From NCBI GenBank assembly GCA_036346395.1, contig CM070599.1, positions 11,771,232 to 11,835,231 of the forward strand: a stretch of 64,000 bases of DNA. Direction: 5' to 3'. The notes under the pieces were generated by a model. It saw only the letters and a program-made list of their open reading frames with translations. It searched no databases and was not told the origin of the DNA. The number at the start of each line of letters is the position of its first letter. Position 1 is the first letter of the stretch. The translations under genes and the position numbers were made by a program. The DNA comes from Hsuehochloa calcarea. Its lineage: Eukaryota > Streptophyta > Magnoliopsida > Poales > Poaceae. This document shows positions 50,656-62,366 of the stretch, in pieces.

Positions 50656-52336
50656 GGACATGACCCCTATGGATACAACCACATTTGTTATGCTTGCTAT
50701 TCCAATTACAAGAGCTCATACGCGTTAACTTATTTATCAGGTAAATTCATTTCTAGGGCGGAGTGTATTATTTGAGAACTCTATGATGCTGCCTAACGGA
50801 GATGATTTACTTGTACTTAGGAATCTAGGACTACAACCAGTTCAAGAAGGTCTACGACCAGTTCTGCGTGGTCTACGATGACTTCAAGAAGGCATACGAC
50901 TAGTTTCACCAGTACTCGTTGGACACAATCTACGACCAGAGATAGTATGGACTCCTCAAGACCACCCTAGAACTGGGCCCCACGACTGTGTCTTCGACCA
51001 GAGATACGCGACCTGAATAGTGAATAAGGTGCTGCATCACCGTTTTGGCCTAATAGGGTCTTGTAAGCGTGTCGAGGTCGAAGTCCAGGTTGTGTACGCC
51101 TCTTCCCACGGCCGCACAACCCTAGGTCGACCTCCTCACGTCCCCCTATATATATTTCTGTTCGTCGTGTTCTTCCACTGTCCCATCACCCATTGTGCCT
51201 TTGCAATTTCCGTTCTTTGTTTTGCGTTGTTGAATTAGTGTCCTTTGTCCAATATGTGTTTCTGGTTTAGAGTCGTATTCTTGGTCTCTAGTCAACACCG
51301 TCGCCCGTCGTGCCACCACCCAACCTGGCCGCACCACCGCCTACTAGAACAAACCCCCCTTTTCGACCACCTCCTCGAGTTCAACCACCTCCTCGTGTTC
51401 GACCACCTAGTCAACTTCGACCACCTCCTAGAGTTCGATCACCCCCTCGTGTTCGACCACCTAGTCAAGTTCGACCACCTCCTCGAGTTCGACCACCTAC
51501 TCAGGTTCGACCATCTTTTCGTTTCCGCCTCGACCACCCTATTTGTTTCTTGTTGCTCTCGGACACCCCATGCACTCATCATATCGTGCCTGCTACACAA
51601 AGTCTGAGAAGAATTTTCATAGCCGAACAGAGCTAGCCAAAGTTCAGAGAGAGAGAGAGTATCTTTTAATTACATGTATACCCCTGCCTTCTACAAAAAG
51701 TTTATGACCCATATATATCCATAGACCCAGAAGAGGATTTTGAAGAGTTGTGACTCAAGGTCACATTCGCAAAAAAAAAACCCTAGGTTGGGTTTCGGCA
51801 GTCAAAAAAAAAAGGAAAAAAAGAGAGGGAACCCTAGGTTGGGTTTCGACAGTCAAAAAAAAGAGAGAAGAAGAAGAATCAAATCAACCACCCCTAGTGA
51901 AGAAGAATCAAATCGACCACCCCCAGTTGGTCTATGACCACTCCCAGCCTTGCATCCTCTGAATCATTTGTATTTAGTCCTTGTTATCGATCAGTGTTGT
52001 GCTAGGGCTAGGGACACTTTTTTTAGACCAGCAACCGTGACAGCTACTTTGAACCCTTATTCAACTTTGCTAATCAGGTTACGGTTTTTTCTAATCCTTG
52101 CTACATATTGTGCCTTTCGAGCTCCACCTAATCTTGGTCAGAACATGTCCCCTTTTGCAATCATACCCACTCTCGACACGGTGTCACGAACCAGCCACCG
52201 GTCGTACCACCTGCTGCGTTGGTAAGAACACTTGTAAGAGTGTGGTAAGACGCTTGAGAGTGTGTGTTTTCACCTTCCATCACCTAGTAGTTGATAGGGA
52301 TAATACATTTGTGTTGTCTTTTGTTTTCTGCTAACC
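50656..52336 (+). repeat. gypsy LTR/leader fragment with minisatellite
   Basis: Repeated phrases such as TACGACCAG and TTCAAGAAGG (about 50830-50950) and a 5' leader-like segment up to the gag start at 52337. It is probably the LTR and leader of the element whose gag follows, but I could not place a boundary or a primer site. Confidence 0.4.
51352..51520. repeat. 15/30 bp minisatellite (CCACCTCCTCGAGTTCGA)
   Basis: About eleven 15 bp units alternate between CGACCACCTCCTCGAGTT and CGACCACCTAGTCAAGTT forms. In one frame this gives repeats of PPPRVRPPSQ. I treat it as a tandem repeat and not as a protein. Confidence 0.85.
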
Positions 52337-52855
52337 ATGACTGGTGAGACGTTTGATGAGAAAGAGTGTGTTGTAAAGGGAGTGCTCATGACGATCTTGG
52401 AGGAACAACGCACTACCACTAATGAGGACATCGACAGGACGCTTCAAGCTACCACGATCACATTGCAGCGCTCAATCAACGATAGTATTGCAGCACTCAC
52501 TACACGCCTTGAAAGAACTGTGAACCGACCACCAAACATTGGACGTGAGTATGATCACGATGCAGCCTAAGATCTTGAGGAGGGGGATGATAATGAGAGG
52601 AGAAACTGTGATACCGGCGCTGTGTTTGCTGACCAAGATGCACGTCAACAACACCGCCTACATCACAACCGTCATGATATGGGAGGTAATAATTTTCAGC
52701 ACCACAATGCTCGTGCTAATGATGACTCATTTGCTAATGTTAAATTTACCATACTATCTTTTGCGGGTGTTTATGATGCTAAAATTTATCTAGATTGGGA
52801 GATGACAGTTGAACAAAAATTTAATAGCCATCTAGTTCCTGAAATACATAGAGTG
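52337..52855 (+). pseudogene. Ty3/gypsy gag, N-terminal fragment
   Basis: It starts MTGETFDEKECVVKGVLM and continues through a coil-like segment (RTLQATTITLQRSINDSI). There is a frame change near 52570, then the gag capsid signature KFTILSFAGVYDAK.YLDWEMTVEQKFNSH. It stops abruptly at about 52855, where GC-rich LTR-like sequence begins. Capsid, protease and polymerase are missing, so it is a truncated remnant. Confidence 0.75.
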
Positions 52856-55386
52856 AGCACCCGCCCCGGCCGCCCCCATCACGAGGTGCCACCGGAGCCG
52901 AGGACTCCACCCCCCACCTCCCTCCTTCCTTCCCACCCACCGTGGATGACTGCCACCGCCACCCCTTCTCTTCCAATCCCGGCCGCTGCCGCTGGACCGC
53001 CTAGGCCAGCCCCAGGCTACCCCAATCTCCCCATCGGCTTCCCGGCAACCATGCGCAACTCGTGTGCATGCCGCCCTCACCGCTGCACCGCCGTTTCGCC
53101 GGTGCCACAAGAGCCGTACATCCGCCGCCACCTTTCGCTTCGCCTCCGCCACGCCCGCTCCTCCCGGTGGCGCCGCTGGCCGCCAAGCAGGTCGCCGCCC
53201 TCTTGGGTCTCCGTTTCCCCCGCTCCCCGGCCGACCCGCGCCTCCACCCGCTGGCGCCGCCATCGTCCCTATCGTCCAGACCCCCTCCTTTGCCTCTCTC
53301 TCTGTCTCTCTGTCTCACTCTCTCTTCTTCCCTCTCTCTTATGACAGGAGAGCCCGGGCATAGTGCTCCCCCCGTAGACTGAGCGCACAACGCAGTGGAT
53401 CGGGCTATGCACTGTGCAGTGTACCGGTTTCTCTCTCCCCCTTTATTTTCCAATTCAAATTTTGGAAGCTCTGTTCTCCTTCGTTATAACTCCAAAAATT
53501 ATGAAACTTGTTTCTAAATTTATCTAAATTCAAGATCTTGCTAATGGCACTGGTCTTGTTTAATTTGGAATTCATTTTCTATGGTCTTTGTATTTGTTTG
53601 CTCTATTTGCCTGTTGTGCCTTTTTCCGGTACATTCGTCCGATTAGGATTCGAAGACGCGAGAGATCTCCACTTCGATCACGCACAAGAATACCAAGACT
53701 CTCTTGCCTTCAACCAAGGTGAGTCGATACTTTGATCATTTTGAGCCTACATTTTATGTAAATTATATTCATTTAAATTGTAAAAATTTCATGCTTTAAT
53801 TCTTTAATCAAATGTATGCTAAAGCTTAAGGTAGTTAAATACCAATTTGATGATTACTTAATTAATATGTCATCCATTAATAATTGAACCCATTATTTCT
53901 TGTTACCCTAGTAACTATGTGGTAAATACTAGTATAGGTTGTACTTAAACGACATGTTAGTCTTGCTTAAGTACCGGGACATTAAATGTCATGTTCATCA
54001 TCTCTCCAAATATAAAATGGTTTTGGGCAGTCATTGGAGGTCCATGACTGAGGAATTTGAGATAATTGGTTTACTCCACAAAACCCTAATAACTTGCTGT
54101 TACCACATCTGGGCGGATAGAATGGTGGTGGGTGCCGTCGGGCATAAGAGTGGTTGGTATGGGGTATGAACCATCCGGATGAATTAAGGACTTAATTTTG
54201 TCATGAACTCCCTTGTAAAACAAGTACAATCGCAAGTCTGCAAAGTGCAACTTAGCTTAATAAAATTATTAAACCATGAATGTCATCTCGTTAGATGGAT
54301 AGCGGGAATGTGCAAGCGCGTGTTGCAACCGGCTTGAAAGGGACACCGATGTTAGATGAAGTTGCCAGTCGCTGAGGTGTAGTTCAACTACACCTATCGC
54401 TGAGGTTAACATCCCACACAACGTATGGGCATAACCCCATATGGGAGAGATGACGGAAGGGGCGAGATAATGTTAACGGTTACTGTGACGATCGCTCAAC
54501 TACATGACTGCAGCCGTGCATACGGTCATAGGCGGACATGGGAACTTGCTAGAGTTAGTTCTATTTCAAAAACCTTGTGGGTGGTATGCAAATCAGGTCG
54601 GCTCACCTAGCCTGAGATTTGGTTTTTTCCTGGATCGTCGTATCCAGTGTTGGTATTGTGTGGAGGTAGCTCCAATAAAAAATAAGCCTAAAGGTGGAGG
54701 TAACCTCTGCGGATATAATTATTGCACAATTAATCTCTTTGATAAAATGCAATTTGGTTAAACTGCTAAGTGATAGGAATTTGTAAATATGATAATTGAA
54801 AATGTTGTTTTAACAAATAAAAGAACATGAGCCATCCTTGTTAAGCCCTGTATGTATATTATTGCATTGTGTGTTGGCTCGCGAGCATGGAAGTTGTGCT
54901 CATTATCGCTCTCCCCCAACCCTTCTGATAATCTAGATCAAGGAGATTGTGTATTACGAGGATCCCGAAGTCGACGGGCAAGGAAACGATAAAGAATAGT
55001 CTAGTTCTGTAGTCTAGGTCTCGCCTCAGTCTAGTGGACTCACCGGTACTTGCGTATAACCGATATTATCAAAACCCTTGGATAATATCTGTCGTGCACA
55101 GGTTACCCTAGTCACTTGCCTGTGAAGAGATGAGCTCTACCCCTTTTGCTTCCACTGTAGTTTGCGTTGCTTCATGTGATGTAATCAATTTGGCCCTATG
55201 ACCCCTTATGTAAAACTCGTCCCGACGTGGTCTATGTCAGTATGATATTTGTATTATATTTGAATGTTTTAATTCATGCAATGTACGAAATAATTCAGTA
55301 ATGTGCTTGTGAGTGCTATCTACTGATCCAGGGAATAGCACAGCATTTTCACAGAGGATTCGGGATTAGAAAATCTGGGTCCAACA
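52856..55386 (+). repeat. Long LTR, 3' portion ending GGGTCCAACA
   Basis: The GC-rich start, the block CTTGCCTTCAACCAAGGTGAGTC near 53702, and the end ACAGAGGATTCGGGATT..GGGTCCAACA parallel the solo LTR at 59604-62366 (ends ACAGAGGGTTCCTGAG..GGGTCCCGACA). It may be the remainder of the LTR that starts at 49954, interrupted by 50656-52855. The flanks do not give a clear target duplication. Confidence 0.5.
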
Positions 55387-55394
55387 AAAAAGCA

Positions 55395-55712
55395 TGACGT
55401 TCCACTCCTGGATATGTAGATACCGTAGAGGCGCTGCTCCGATCGTTGCTGCACTGATTGAGGATGATTCGCGACGTATGTAAGGAACGTGAGGGGATGC
55501 TAGAGGAGACAATCAATGGCTAAGGACGTTGGACGATCGACTACTTCCACTACATCGACGTATGCGACATTGGATTAGACTGCTTCAACTCTTGTTCCGT
55601 TGCACTACATGTCTAGTTGTAACGATCTATAATATCATGCTCGCATGGCTTTCTTGTTAACACGGTAGAAAATTTTACTGCTTGCTAGTGTAGTCTACTC
55701 GTATCCTAACAA
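55395..55712 (+). repeat. copia LTR fragment, inverted relative to 24048-24330
   Basis: The segments GGATGATTCGCGACGTATG, TTGGACGATCGACTACTTCC and GCTAGTGTAGTCTAC match, in the same order, the reverse complement of 24048-24330. Confidence 0.75.
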
Positions 55713-56200
55713 TCAGGTGCTCTACAACACCGTCCGGGAGGCCCTCCGCCGTTAGTGGACGCTCTGTTGTTCTTGCGCCTCTCAGGCATTCCGTTGAAGA
55801 CTCGGCGAGCATCCGCTGCTCCGGGGCACGGTATGGAACAACTAATCCCTGATTCAACAAGCTTCAGGAAGCTTGATTGCAAACAGCAGGTGCCTCACCG
55901 ATCCCTTAGGCCCCCTGCTTCTAGAAGTTCCGAGAAGCTTCAGTGTTGTTGACGTGGTTGGAGCGAGGCGGCGAGAGGATTCAGAGCTCAGATAGAAGTA
56001 GAGAGCCCAACAATGAACACTGAATATCAATGCCGCTGCCCCCTCAAATCAGTATGGAGTGGGACCGACAAGAGACTTCCAGCCCGGGCCCACATGGTAG
56101 ACAGAGTCTAACATGCATGCTCACAGCTGGCCCGTGAGCACAAACTTCACCCGGTTCAAAACCTGAATATAGACGGGGTTTGCTAAACTACACTTTAGTG
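55713..56200. other. Unidentified sequence, possibly a gene fragment
   Basis: Moderately GC-rich with short open frames on both strands. I do not recognise a product. Confidence 0.3.
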
Positions 56201-57112
56201 TTTTCTTTGCAAAAACCATACAAATTTCACATTGAGGCAAGTTCAATTAGTCGGTAGAAATATTATAGTGAATGCTTGAATACTTGTATTGTGATTATAT
56301 CTTTACTCATGAATGTCGCTGCTAATTGTTACATGTTTATGTTGGATAATTGAAAAGACTCATATACATCATGTCATCCTTGAGATTTGGGTCACGTGGT
56401 GCCCTAGTATTGATTTTGAGATCCCCGTCATGTATTAGACGGGCTTGAGGTCCCCACACTCGTGGAGTATGGGCTTATGGTCTCTGTGCTAGAAGGCACA
56501 TGCATGGGTATGCATCGATGGATGCATACTCCGCATTACCGGTAAATGCAAAGAGAAAAGAAAAGCTGCATCTGTTGGCATTTGCATTGCATGTAGCATA
56601 TGACCTGTTCTTGAGATGATTACTGTGATTGATTGACTGACAAAGTTGTAAATTGGATTACTGAATTATTTGTACTTGCTGAGTCATGAACTCACCTTTG
56701 CTATTTCATTGTATTTTAGGTACCTCTAGCACGGACGACGTGCATGGGAGGGGCTTGGGAGGGGCTAGTGTTATGATCTGTTGCAAACTTCCATGAACTT
56801 TTCATGAATGAATAATTTTAGACTATGGATTAATAATTGAGCAAACTATTAAGATGTTTTTATTGGATATGCCTTCATGCTTCTGTTATTTTGTAATGGA
56901 ATTGATTATGGTATTATAAAGTCTTTTATGATTATGATTTAAGTTGGATGTTGAAATATTTGTTTATGTTATTGTAGTTTATTTAGAATCCCCTGTATGG
57001 TTAATTATACAAAGGAGGTTCTGCTGAAATTTTGTGTAATGTCTTAGATTTTAGATTTGTTATCTAGTTATTTTAGTAACATTCCAGGCTCATGTTGTGC
57101 TGGGGTATTACA
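56201..57112 (+). repeat. 3' part of long LTR ending GGGGTATTACA
   Basis: It contains ATTAGACGGGCTTGAGGTCC, GCTGAGTCATGAACTCACC and a final TGTGCTGGGGTATTACA, the end expected for an LTR beginning TGTAAYA. It is related, in the opposite orientation, to 8521-9300. Its 5' part is not attached. Confidence 0.6.
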
Positions 57113-57620
57113 CTCACAAATATCAGTACACCATGTTGTGCTTGACCGCTCTCTGGCCGGTCAGACCGCCGCCCTCGGCCGGTTTGACTAATAGCCAGCT
57201 GGTCTGACCGCCGACAAACGATCGATTAGACTACTATAGCTAGGAATTTTCACAAGTCCCAGACTGCAGTCTGTGGAAATTTCAGACTCTATCCAGTTTG
57301 ACCTCGAATTTCCATTTCCAATTAGACCAAGTGCAAAGAATCCTCAAACATCCTTGCACACATGTTTTTTTTACCGATTCCAAGAATACCTAATTTCACC
57401 TTTTGCCCAGTCAGACCACCAACAATGGCTGGTCAAATCGCCACTATGGCCGGTAAGATCTCCTTAGCCTGACAGTCAGCATGGACTTTGCAAAAACAGA
57501 GAGTTTGATACCATAAGTCCTCGACACCGATGTCAATTTTTCAACACTAAGATTAGGATCATACACGATCACCACATGGTTTGTATCGCAAGGATCTGTT
57601 AGGGACCCTTTATAAGGGGA
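57113..57620. mobile_element. Old retroelement with GGTCTGACCG motifs, right part
   Basis: Copies of GGCCGGTCAGACCGCC and CTGGTCTGACCGCC at 57150-57215, and CCAGTCAGACCACC near 57410, link it to 45797-49953. No coding frame. Confidence 0.5.
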
Positions 57621-58167
57621 GGCGTGAGCATAGTTATCAAACCCGAACTGGGCCAGCGGTTGAATCAAAAAAACCCAGACCGATAGGCTTTACCGAGCTA
57701 GGCACACTCACAAGACCAGAGATGAAATTGACCCGAAAAAACCCGGTCGACCCGGCCAAGTTTCCATCGACCTGACCGGTTTTGCTTGACTCGGCTGGGT
57801 TTTGGAGGCCAATTTTCAAGAAACCCCTCAAAAGAAAGAGTTTTTCAAGACAAAGCTGAAGGGCATGTTCATACTTTGGGTGCTTCTAGGTTTTACTATA
57901 AATACTTTTGTGAAATTGGTAGCTACACATAAAATTTTTTCATCTTTCTCATTCTCTCGCTCCGGTCAGCAGCTCCTCTTCGTTCTCTGCTCACAATCGC
58001 CTCCATCATCAAGATATGATGCATTTTCCTATTTGCTTGCTTTGCTTGTCTCTATTCTCTAGTCTTTGTTAAGATGCAAGCGTTAGATTTTTACCATTCT
58101 ATTTTCTGATAAGAGTAATATATAGTTAGATTTAAGACATATATATATAGTAAGATGTAAGTTTACA
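57621..58167. other. AT-rich spacer with an AACCCGAACTGGGCC-containing repeat
   Basis: 57640-57810 resembles a dispersed plant repeat rich in CCCGGTCGACCCGG-like words, but no terminal repeats could be placed. 57830-58167 shows nothing further. Confidence 0.35.
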
Positions 58168-58194
58168 ATTCACTACTACAAAACAGGTCATAGA

Positions 58195-58315
58195 AGACTC
58201 CTCATCACAAACAGTTCTTTGAAACCGTCTATGATAAAATAATCACAGACGGTTCCAAGACGAACCATCTGTGATATTAACTATCACAGACGGTTCTAGA
58301 GAACCGTCTGTGATA
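58195..58315. repeat. Left subterminal hairpins of CACTA C
   Basis: Three inverted pairs of ATCACA.ACGGTTC and GAACCGTCTGTGATA. Fewer copies than in A or B. Confidence 0.85.
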
Positions 58316-58330
58316 CATCTCCAGCATAGA

Positions 58331-58442
58331 CTTCCTCGTTCAGGTAGTCAGGTGAGCTTGGACCTCTCTTTTTCATGTCAAATAATCTTCCTCGTTCAGG
58401 CAGTCAGGTGAGCTTGGACCTCTCTTTTTCACGTCAAATAAT
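58331..58442. repeat. 56 bp tandem duplication in CACTA C
   Basis: CTTCCTCGTTCAGG starts at 58331 and 58387. The two 56 bp units differ at only two bases, both T/C. Confidence 0.93.
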
Positions 58443-59436
58443 GTCTTAAACCTCACTGATGCTTTCCCCTCTGTTAATGAAGCTTCGATCACAGAGGATC
58501 TTCTGGATCAACCTTCTTCCCCATTTTCGGCCAGCCATTTTCAAGATAGCGGCTGACTCGGTGAGTTCCCTAATGATTCCTTCGGTCTCTACCATCCTCA
58601 GGATGCTTGGAAGCTAATGCGCACCTTCTTGTAGCATTTCCATCGTCGTAGCACGCTGTCAACGGGAGCCTCCTTCGCGCCGCCGCTGCTCAAAGTTGTC
58701 ATGATGTTCTAGTGATCGTCCTCTAGTGTCTCAAAGCCTCGGGTGAGCTTCTAGTAGTTCATCGAAGCTTAAGCATGCGTTAGATTAGAGGATTAGCTAT
58801 CATAGCTTAGGTTTCAAGTTAGCTGATAATGGCGCCACCGTGGGCAACCATGCCGCTGCTGCTCCGGTGACCTTTGGTCCTCGAGCTACTACCGACAGCA
58901 TCACAATAGCATCCTGAAGATGATACACTCCTTCACCTATCCCAGTTAGGCTCAAATGTGAAAACCACCTCAAGCTCGAGGAGATCTGCCGCACTTCTCC
59001 GGTGTAGCACCAACTCCGCTCATGTCTCTACCGCTTGTAGGAGAGCCGATTGCCACTGTAGCTCGGTCATTAAGACCAAATCAGGGTTGATTAGAGTAGT
59101 TGAGTTAATTAAGTCTCTATTAGATTGACATGTGGGACCGAGCCAAAAGATTAAAGAAAATCTTATTCAAAACTTTATTAATAGATAAGTCACTGACATG
59201 TGGACTCCACATGTTTGATTAATGAAGTCCAGATGAAAATAAAGAAATGCGCTTTTGGTTATGAGGAAATACGTTTCCACAGTTGGAAAGCGTAAACCTC
59301 AATGAGTCCGACTCTTTTTTATTAGACGTCAATTATTCGAACGATATTTTTAACAACCATTCATCCGCATGTATGTCGATATGAAATTTGTTAATTTAAT
59401 TTAACACTAATTAATTTGCTATGCGCATACATGTAG
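58443..59436. other. Region between subterminal repeats and TNPD start in CACTA C
   Basis: Partly GC-rich sequence with words like GCGCCGCCGCTGCTC that may derive from a host gene. No frame that I recognise. Confidence 0.35.
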
Positions 59437-59603
59437 ATGGATCGAAACTGGATGTACGTTGAGAACCGTGTGAGTGAAGAGTATATTAATGGCATGTTTG
59501 CTTTTAGAAGAGCCGCCGAGCAGGATATGTTGAAGAAAGGGATAAAATTTATGTATTGTCCATACATTGATTGCAGTAACATGAAAATGTTTAACAACCC
59601 GTT
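59437..59603 (+). pseudogene. TNPD of CACTA C, first segment
   Basis: It opens with MDRNWMYVENRVSEEYINGM and has FAFRRAAEQDMLKKGIKF, then a Cys pair (CPYIDCSNMKMFNNP): the transposase-associated N-terminal domain. It is closely similar to the B copy at 36234-36055 and here keeps several codons B has lost. The solo LTR cuts it after NNP at 59603, and it resumes at 62372. Confidence 0.87.
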
Positions 59604-62366
59604 TGTAACATCCCAAAAAAAATTGGTATGTTTTAAAGTTTTAAAAGAAAAATAACCATTTGAATTTTTCTACTAAAGTTAAAGCTTAATTAGAAATTTC
59701 AGAGATCAAAACAATTTAATATGATTAATTCCAACATCAACTATTATTAAAATTATTTTATTTGGATTCTATGGGCTTAGATATATTTTATAGAATTTTA
59801 TAGAATTTTTCTGAGTGCATTTGCTAGTTTCTAATTGACATTTGGATTTTCATTATTTTATAAAAAGAAAAAACATATTAATTTTCCCCGAATAAGAATG
59901 TGTCGAAGCCCATCACTGCTCCGAGTTCGCCTTTCTCCTCCGGCCTTTCATGGCTGCAGCCCGCCTGCTCTCCATTGCCGGTGGTCTCGCTGAAATCGCC
60001 TCGCGCCGCTCCTTCTCCACTGGCTGTGGGCCCGCCACACGCCACTTCGGCCGTCTTCAAGTTGGACTCGCATGATCCGAAGTTCCGACGACGCGCGTAG
60101 CCGCCGCCGTATCTCCCTCGGTCTCCTCCATCTTGGCTATTTAAGGCCCGAGCCCCGGGTCAAATCCGTCCGCCGTCGCCGCCACCAGTTTCGTCGCCGA
60201 CCGCTGCCTCCTCTACGGTTGCTCTCTGTGCCAACGTGGCAAGCCACCTCAGCCGCCACCTCCTCGGCCACGTCATTTTTTTTGCTAGCATGGCGCCTGC
60301 GTGTCGCTGCCATGTGGCAGACCAGTTTCCACCCGAAGCCAAACCTTCTTGAACTCAGTCCACGGTGCACCAGTCTTTGACAGTGGGTCCCACCTGTCAG
60401 GCCATTTCTTTTTTTTTTATTTTCCAGCGGTAATTCCTCGCTGACGTCAGCCGACGTCATAAATCGATTTTTCCATTGAAAAATAAATCGGAAAATTAAA
60501 TTAAAATCCAAATTAGGGTTTTGATTTATTTCCAATCTTCCAAAGCCCATATCTTTTGCATCCGAACTCCGATTGAGCCCATTCAAATTTGTAAATTCAT
60601 CTAAATTCGAGCTCTATTTATTTATAATTTTTATTTAATTTTTGGAATTGATTTTATCTCTGGTTAATATTTATTTGTTTTATTTGCTTGTTTTGCGAGT
60701 AGACGTTGCTACTTCTGGAAGTTTTGAACAAGGAGAAGTACACCAAGATCAAGATCAATCCCAGGATTTATTCCAAGGCAAGCCGTAGTCCTTTGATCAT
60801 ATTGATCCTATGATTTCAAAAGTATATTGTTTTATACAATTGCATGCTATCTTTATATCAATTGTTTTGGGTTAGTTATTACCGGTTGTCATTATGCCTT
60901 CATTGAACAATTGAATGCCATAAATCCTTTGTCACCCTAGCTTGGATAATTTTAGTTGGACATATTGTATCACCAACATGGGTATCGTATTAGTGCTTAA
61001 TTAAGCCTAGTCTCGATGGGTTCATTATCACATGTGTCCTAATGATTAATCTTGACTTAACGATATATAGAATTGTGGTGGTTAGCCACTGTTGTTAAAA
61101 CTTATGTACCATGACAGGGGATGTCATTGGTTTCTTCTAAACAAAATGGTTTTCACTCAGGCGAGTGGATGGTGGATTGAGGGTGTGGATTTAACACGTT
61201 GTGGGTTTGTGGAAAGATCGCCTGAGTAACTTGTCAAGGACTTAATCTTGTGCGCCATTGAACTGAGCCTTAACCGTACAACCACATGTCATGTATGGGC
61301 GGGACCTGGCTGATTAATTAGCAATATCTTATTTCTGGTTCTGTCTTGGAAGAGTGAGTTACGGGGTTCGTACTCACTATGGCGCAAGAGGGGGGCCCTG
61401 TCTGGTCGGATGGAGACATTCAGTGTTGAAACCTTAGCGAGCAGAACTGGGTTAAGAAGGAGCTTTGTAAAGGCTTTGTCACGTGCTCTAGCCTGCTTAC
61501 CCAAGGTAGTGAGCAGTGGTATCGACGGATGCCAAACCAACTAGAGAAGTCGTGTCTTGTGGGTCAAGCTGTACAACCTCTGCAGAGTGTGTAAAACTAT
61601 TCGAATAGCCGTGTCCGCGGTTATGGACGTACTCGGGAATTTCACACGGGAGATAGAGTTTCTTCTAAAAATAAGTCAGAGTGTGAATGGGAAGTTCACT
61701 TGATGAATATAACATTTGTTCGGTGAATGGGTAATTCACTTGGTGGTTTGTGTCGATGGGTGAATGGGGAGTTCACTTGTCATTGGTTTGGTTGAGAAGT
61801 GAATGGTTAGTTCACTGGTTGTTTCAAAGAAATTGTTTAAGTATTTGTTATTCTTTTCAATTACGCATTTCAATCTATTTATTGTATTAGTCATAAATGT
61901 TGTTTTCTGCAAAAGAACCATACAGCTAACCTTTGGTAAGCCTTGCATGAATACTATTTGCATACATTTCCCTACTACTCTTGAGTGCTTTATGTACTCA
62001 CACCATGCCTTTGTTGATCAGTTGAAGAATATCAAGCTGCACAGGAGTTCTTTCAGAGGGAAGACTATGAAGGTTTTGCGGATTAGGATGCGTTCTCCAC
62101 TCGATAGCCTGTGGGCATGTTGATTGGCCTTTCAAAGTTTCTCGTTCCGCTGCAAGAGTTTATTTGTTTCTTTAGCCCTGCGTGGCAAGTTAAGTAAACA
62201 TTGACCATAAGGTCCAGTTATTATTATTTGTTGTTTTGAGATCTTTCTAGTTAAATCGAATAAATGGATGGTATTTCATCACTGTTTCCTGTGTGAGCTA
62301 GCTACTGATCTGGGACTAGTTCAGAATACACAGAGGGTTCCTGAGATGTATTTTCGGGTCCCGACA
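59604..62366 (+). repeat. Solo LTR, 2.76 kb, in CACTA C transposase
   Basis: It starts TGTAACATCCC and ends GGGTCCCGACA, with flanks CCGTT (59599-59603) and CCGGT (62367-62371), one mismatch. Removing the LTR and one flank joins the transposase in frame (NNP then VQIEAHL). The interior has a GC-rich segment (59900-60420), a TATTTAAGG near 60137 and no coding genes. A solo LTR forms by recombination between the two LTRs of a full gypsy-type element. This family's full element is not in the window. Confidence 0.9.

Noticed and set aside
51310..51636. Proline/arginine repeat protein
   Set aside because: The peptide repeat is the translation of a minisatellite. No start context or conserved flanks support a gene.
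52622..53344. 240-codon open frame, the longest in the window
   Set aside because: It runs from a gypsy gag remnant into GC-rich LTR sequence. The second half is Pro/Arg/Ser-rich with open frames in all phases, so the fusion is accidental.
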